Shown here: one piece after another, positions 6,497-8,176 of the stretch | Position numbering within the stretch: position 1 is the stretch's first letter | Layout of the letters: each line of letters starts with the position of its first letter | NCBI RefSeq assembly: GCF_002811985.1 | Contig: NZ_NPDU01000118.1 | Span: forward strand, 1 to 8,176 | DNA: 8,176 bases | Source of the DNA: Leptospira adleri | GTDB lineage: Bacteria > Spirochaetota > Leptospiria > Leptospirales > Leptospiraceae | Direction of reading: 5' to 3' | Notes under the pieces: model-generated | The model's database searches: none | What the model was told of the DNA's origin: nothing | What the model saw: only the letters and a program-made list of their open reading frames with translations | Program-made: the position numbers and the translations under genes

Positions 6497-7429
6497 TCAC
6501 TCAACATTTAGTCCTGATGTGTTTAAATTACCCAATGTTGAAGTGATATTTTGATGTTCAGTTCCTTCCTCATTATGTATGCCATAAATAAACGTAACAT
6601 ACACATTATATATTGAAAAATATTGATTTTTAGACTTTATTACACCTACTTTCTGGGAATAAATATTCTTTATACCGTATATTTGAACACCAGCATCTCC
6701 ATTTTTTGATAATGCTGAAAATTGTATATTTCGGATATTTTTAAAATTATAATCTTTAAACACTTCGACTTTCTGTAAATCGATATCTGAGATGTTTGTT
6801 AGTTGTTCTATGCTATTGAAATATTTTAAAAACCAATTGTATGTCTTATCATCGATAAGACACCTATTGAGTTTATCCTTTGATAAAATTCGTGCATTAT
6901 TAATTATAGAAGCCCCATAAAAATTATTATCCATTTGAAACAGTGAGTCATACGTTATGGAATATCTTAAATTAATTTCTCCCACACTAAGCCGAAGTTT
7001 TCTGTAAAAATGATAAGTATTATAACCAGTCAATGTATTTTGAAAATGAATTGCATATGCTAACGACAACAAGGGATTGTCAAATATGTAGAATCCACCA
7101 TCACCGGAGTCGATAAAGTTTAATTCCAGTTTTGAATTTACTATATATTTTTGAAATAGCACATAGTCGTATTTTACTATATTCAAATTTGTTGCTTCCA
7201 TTAATAATTTGAATATTACTGGAATATAATTTTGTTGTGGCTCTTCAAATTGTGAATATTGATAGATATCAATTCCTAATACTGATTTTTCGTTGATTTT
7301 GATTAGATCAATTAAGAATTCCTTTTCGTAAGCGGAATCGTTTTTTGAATATGAAGAATAATTATGTTCAACATCATGTATCTTCAACTGTTCTTCAATA
7401 TTTTTCAGATTATGCTTGTTTATATCCAT
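6497..7429 (-). CDS. Class III nucleotidyl-cyclase-like protein (cassette gene)
   Basis: A 310-residue protein with a divergent class III cyclase domain at about 48-205. The first metal aspartate is D54 in V-L-G-I-D-I-Y-Q-Y-S; the second is probably D110 in D-S-G-D-G-G, the place of the usual G-D-G. R-L-S-V-G-E151 corresponds to the R-I-G-I-H-x-G-E strand, and G172-A-S-I-I-N-N-A-R180 to the G-x-x-V-N-x-A-A-R helix. The catalytic arginine (R180) is kept, but the asparagine four residues before it appears to be isoleucine, so activity is uncertain. No membrane segment or HAMP domain is seen. The last 90 residues are unassigned. Stand-alone cyclases of about 300 residues include Pycsar (PycC) anti-phage enzymes, but no effector gene is adjacent. 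The start at 7429 has AGGA 10 nt upstream. Confidence 0.65.
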   Translation of the reverse strand: MDINKHNLKNIEEQLKIHDVEHNYSSYSKNDSAYEKEFLIDLIKINEKSVLGIDIYQYSQFEEPQQNYIPVIFKLLMEATNLNIVKYDYVLFQKYIVNSKLELNFIDSGDGGFYIFDNPLLSLAYAIHFQNTLTGYNTYHFYRKLRLSVGEINLRYSITYDSLFQMDNNFYGASIINNARILSKDKLNRCLIDDKTYNWFLKYFNSIEQLTNISDIDLQKVEVFKDYNFKNIRNIQFSALSKNGDAGVQIYGIKNIYSQKVGVIKSKNQYFSIYNVYVTFIYGIHNEEGTEHQNITSTLGNLNTSGLNVE

Positions 7430-7494
7430 TTTGATTTATTCCTAATAACTTATAATTTGATATTGCTTGGGTTACGATTGGCTTAAAAAATGGC

Positions 7495-7682
7495 AGATAA
7501 CGACCGAAGCTTGCCGACGTCGCGTCCCAGAGCGCTTCTGCGCGAAAGGGTTGCGAACTTCTTTTACTAAAAATGCGCCTTACTACAAATTAGTTCAGTG
7601 AGCAAAGCGATGTGTCGTAGACCGTAGTGAGACCGAACGGGAAACCGTGAGTGTCGAACGAAGCGGCAAGCGTTAGTTAGGC
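7495..7682 (-). repeat. attC site 10 (type B, 188 bp)
   Basis: Bounded by AGATAAC (7495-7501) and GTTAGGC (7676-7682). The arms GCTTGCCG and CGGCAAGC pair, where site 7 has GTTTGCCG/CGGCAAAC, a compensatory change. The centre is AT-rich with TTTTACTAAAAA. It belongs to the ORF-less body 7683-7936. Confidence 0.84.
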
Positions 7683-7936
7683 GACCGTTTGCCCAATCCG
7701 AATCACGGTGCATTGCGGGGACTGCTTGGGGCTTGAAAACTTTTCATTACAATGAAAGCAACTTTTGAACTTTAAAGTTTTTCCTGGAAAGAGAGGCCAA
7801 AACGGAGAAACAACCTTCACTTACTCAATTTTTGGATCAGAAATCAAGTAAGTCTAGTCCGGAAGAACAAGCCCCGCATTTTCTCTTTTGCCCCGTTTCG
7901 TCCCCGCCCCTTTTCCGTCATTGCTGGGCAAATGTC
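7683..7936 (-). other. Cassette body without a protein gene; candidate structured RNA
   Basis: A 254-bp body with no credible ORF. Inverted repeats are nested in order: the ends (TTTGCCCA next to the left core, TGGGCAAA next to the right), then GCGGGGAC (7715-7722) with GTCCCCGC (7900-7907), then GGGGCTTG (7728-7735) with CAAGCCCC (7868-7875). Inside these lie local hairpins, TTTCATT-ac-AATGAAA near 7743-7758 and ACTTACT (7819-7825) with AGTAAGT (7847-7853). Correctly nested perfect helices in an AT-rich body point to a folded RNA or a folded single strand. Which strand is transcribed is unknown; minus is likelier given the cassette direction. Confidence 0.6.
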
Positions 7937-8060
7937 GCCTAACGAAAGAGTCTCCTCGACGTTTGCGGTTCTGGAGCGCGTCTAAACGCGCGGAAGAATT
8001 GGCGCGAGGTTTGAGCGCCCTTAGGCGCGTCCTGCAAACCGAGTGGCAAAGCGATAGTGT
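7937..8060 (-). repeat. attC half-site 11 (right array end, truncated)
   Basis: The left half of a type A attC: core GCCTAAC (7937-7943), spacer GAAAGA, arm GTCTCCTCG and hairpin GCGCG-tctaaa-CGCGC. Homology stops near 8060, after a segment reading ACCGAGTGGCAAAGCGA. The right half and its GTT core are missing. The break falls at almost the same point as the beginning of half-site 1. Confidence 0.8.
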
Positions 8061-8087
8061 CCTTAAAGTTTCGCACAAATGAGAACT

Positions 8088-8105
8088 TGAGAAGAGCTCT
8101 CCTCA
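8088..8105 (-). terminator. Weak stem-loop after the right flanking gene
   Basis: On the minus strand TGAGGAG, loop AGCT, CTTCTCA form a 7-bp stem (one G.U pair) starting 5 nt after the stop codon at 8111. There is no U-tract, so intrinsic termination is doubtful. Position after the stop is the main support. Confidence 0.3.
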
Positions 8106-8110
8106 CACGA

Positions 8111-8176
8111 TCAAGCCATGAGCTTTAAAGTTTTTAACTCTTTTAATTTCTCCATGTCAACATACTTTTTAGTTCC
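8111..8176 (-). CDS. C-terminal end of a gene entering from the right
   Basis: An open frame of 21 codons reads GTKKYVDMEKLKELKTLKLMA and ends in TGA at 8113-8111. It is lysine- and leucine-rich and probably helical. Nothing marks it as an integron integrase, whose signature boxes would lie further upstream, but the tail alone cannot exclude one. No attC core separates it from the array, so it is likely the flanking chromosomal gene, transcribed in the same direction as the cassettes. The frame is supported by position and composition only. Confidence 0.4.
   Translation of the reverse strand, partial: GTKKYVDMEKLKELKTLKLMA

Noticed and set aside
7854..8082. Overlapping frames on both strands at the right end, and similar ones at 4787-4969, 5301-5486 and 6298-6507
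   Set aside because: All lie across attC sites, have Arg/Ser/Leu-rich low-quality translations and no ribosome binding site; they are by-products of the repeats.
7768..8135. The 13-mer CTTTAAAGTTTTT occurring near 7770 and again near 8122
   Set aside because: It is short and AT-rich, with a palindromic core; one repeat of this kind is expected by chance in such sequence and nothing around it matches.
8111..8176. C-terminus of an integron integrase
   Set aside because: The position to the right would suit an integrase, but 21 lysine-rich residues show no tyrosine-recombinase motif, and an integrase is usually transcribed away from the cassettes, whereas this frame reads towards them.

Overview
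This window looks like an almost complete mobile gene-cassette array of integron type, with a short piece of flanking gene on each side. The genes are AT-rich and are separated by GC-richer repeats of about 170-190 bp. The style of repeats and genes reminds me of Leptospira or a related spirochaete. That is recognition rather than proof, because no rRNA or housekeeping gene is present.

Layout: every gene reads on the minus strand. At 1-44 is the start of a gene that leaves the window on the left, with a clear ribosome binding site. At 8111-8176 is the end of a gene that enters from the right. Between them lie ten cassette bodies separated by nine complete attC-like sites (1107-1277, 1541-1725, 2561-2747, 3801-3977, 4816-5001, 5119-5306, 5424-5602, 6296-6472, 7495-7682). 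Half-sites close both ends (152-243 and 7937-8060). In minus-strand sense each cassette runs: GTT core, gene, inverse core ending in AAC, repeat. This is the standard integron order, so any nearby integrase and attI would be expected to the right. No integrase is in the window.

Cassettes from left to right: (1) a HEPN/MNT toxin-antitoxin pair with a possible small ORF ahead of it; (2) a body without an ORF, framed by a perfect 15-bp inverted repeat; (3) a DUF5677-like helical protein; (4) an unrecognised protein with PD-(D/E)XK-like residues; (5) a DUF2971 protein; (6) and (7) two 94%-identical 117-bp bodies without ORFs, each with a different attC; (8) a HigB-HigA toxin-antitoxin module with a palindromic operator; (9) a class III nucleotidyl-cyclase-like protein; (10) a 254-bp body without an ORF but with nested inverted repeats. 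Toxin-antitoxin modules and possible defence genes are common cargo of large sedentary integron arrays. The proteins do not form one pathway; what unites them is the recombination sites.

The most unusual feature lies in those sites. In all ten cassettes the sequence just inside the two cores forms a cassette-specific inverted repeat that runs past the 7-bp core. In all ten, one position 3-4 nt inside the core is G at the left end and T at the right end on the plus strand: a G.T wobble on the plus strand but a C.A mismatch on the minus strand. Internal stems of the sites show many compensatory changes. Four of the ten cassettes carry no protein gene, and two of these look able to fold into long structured RNAs.
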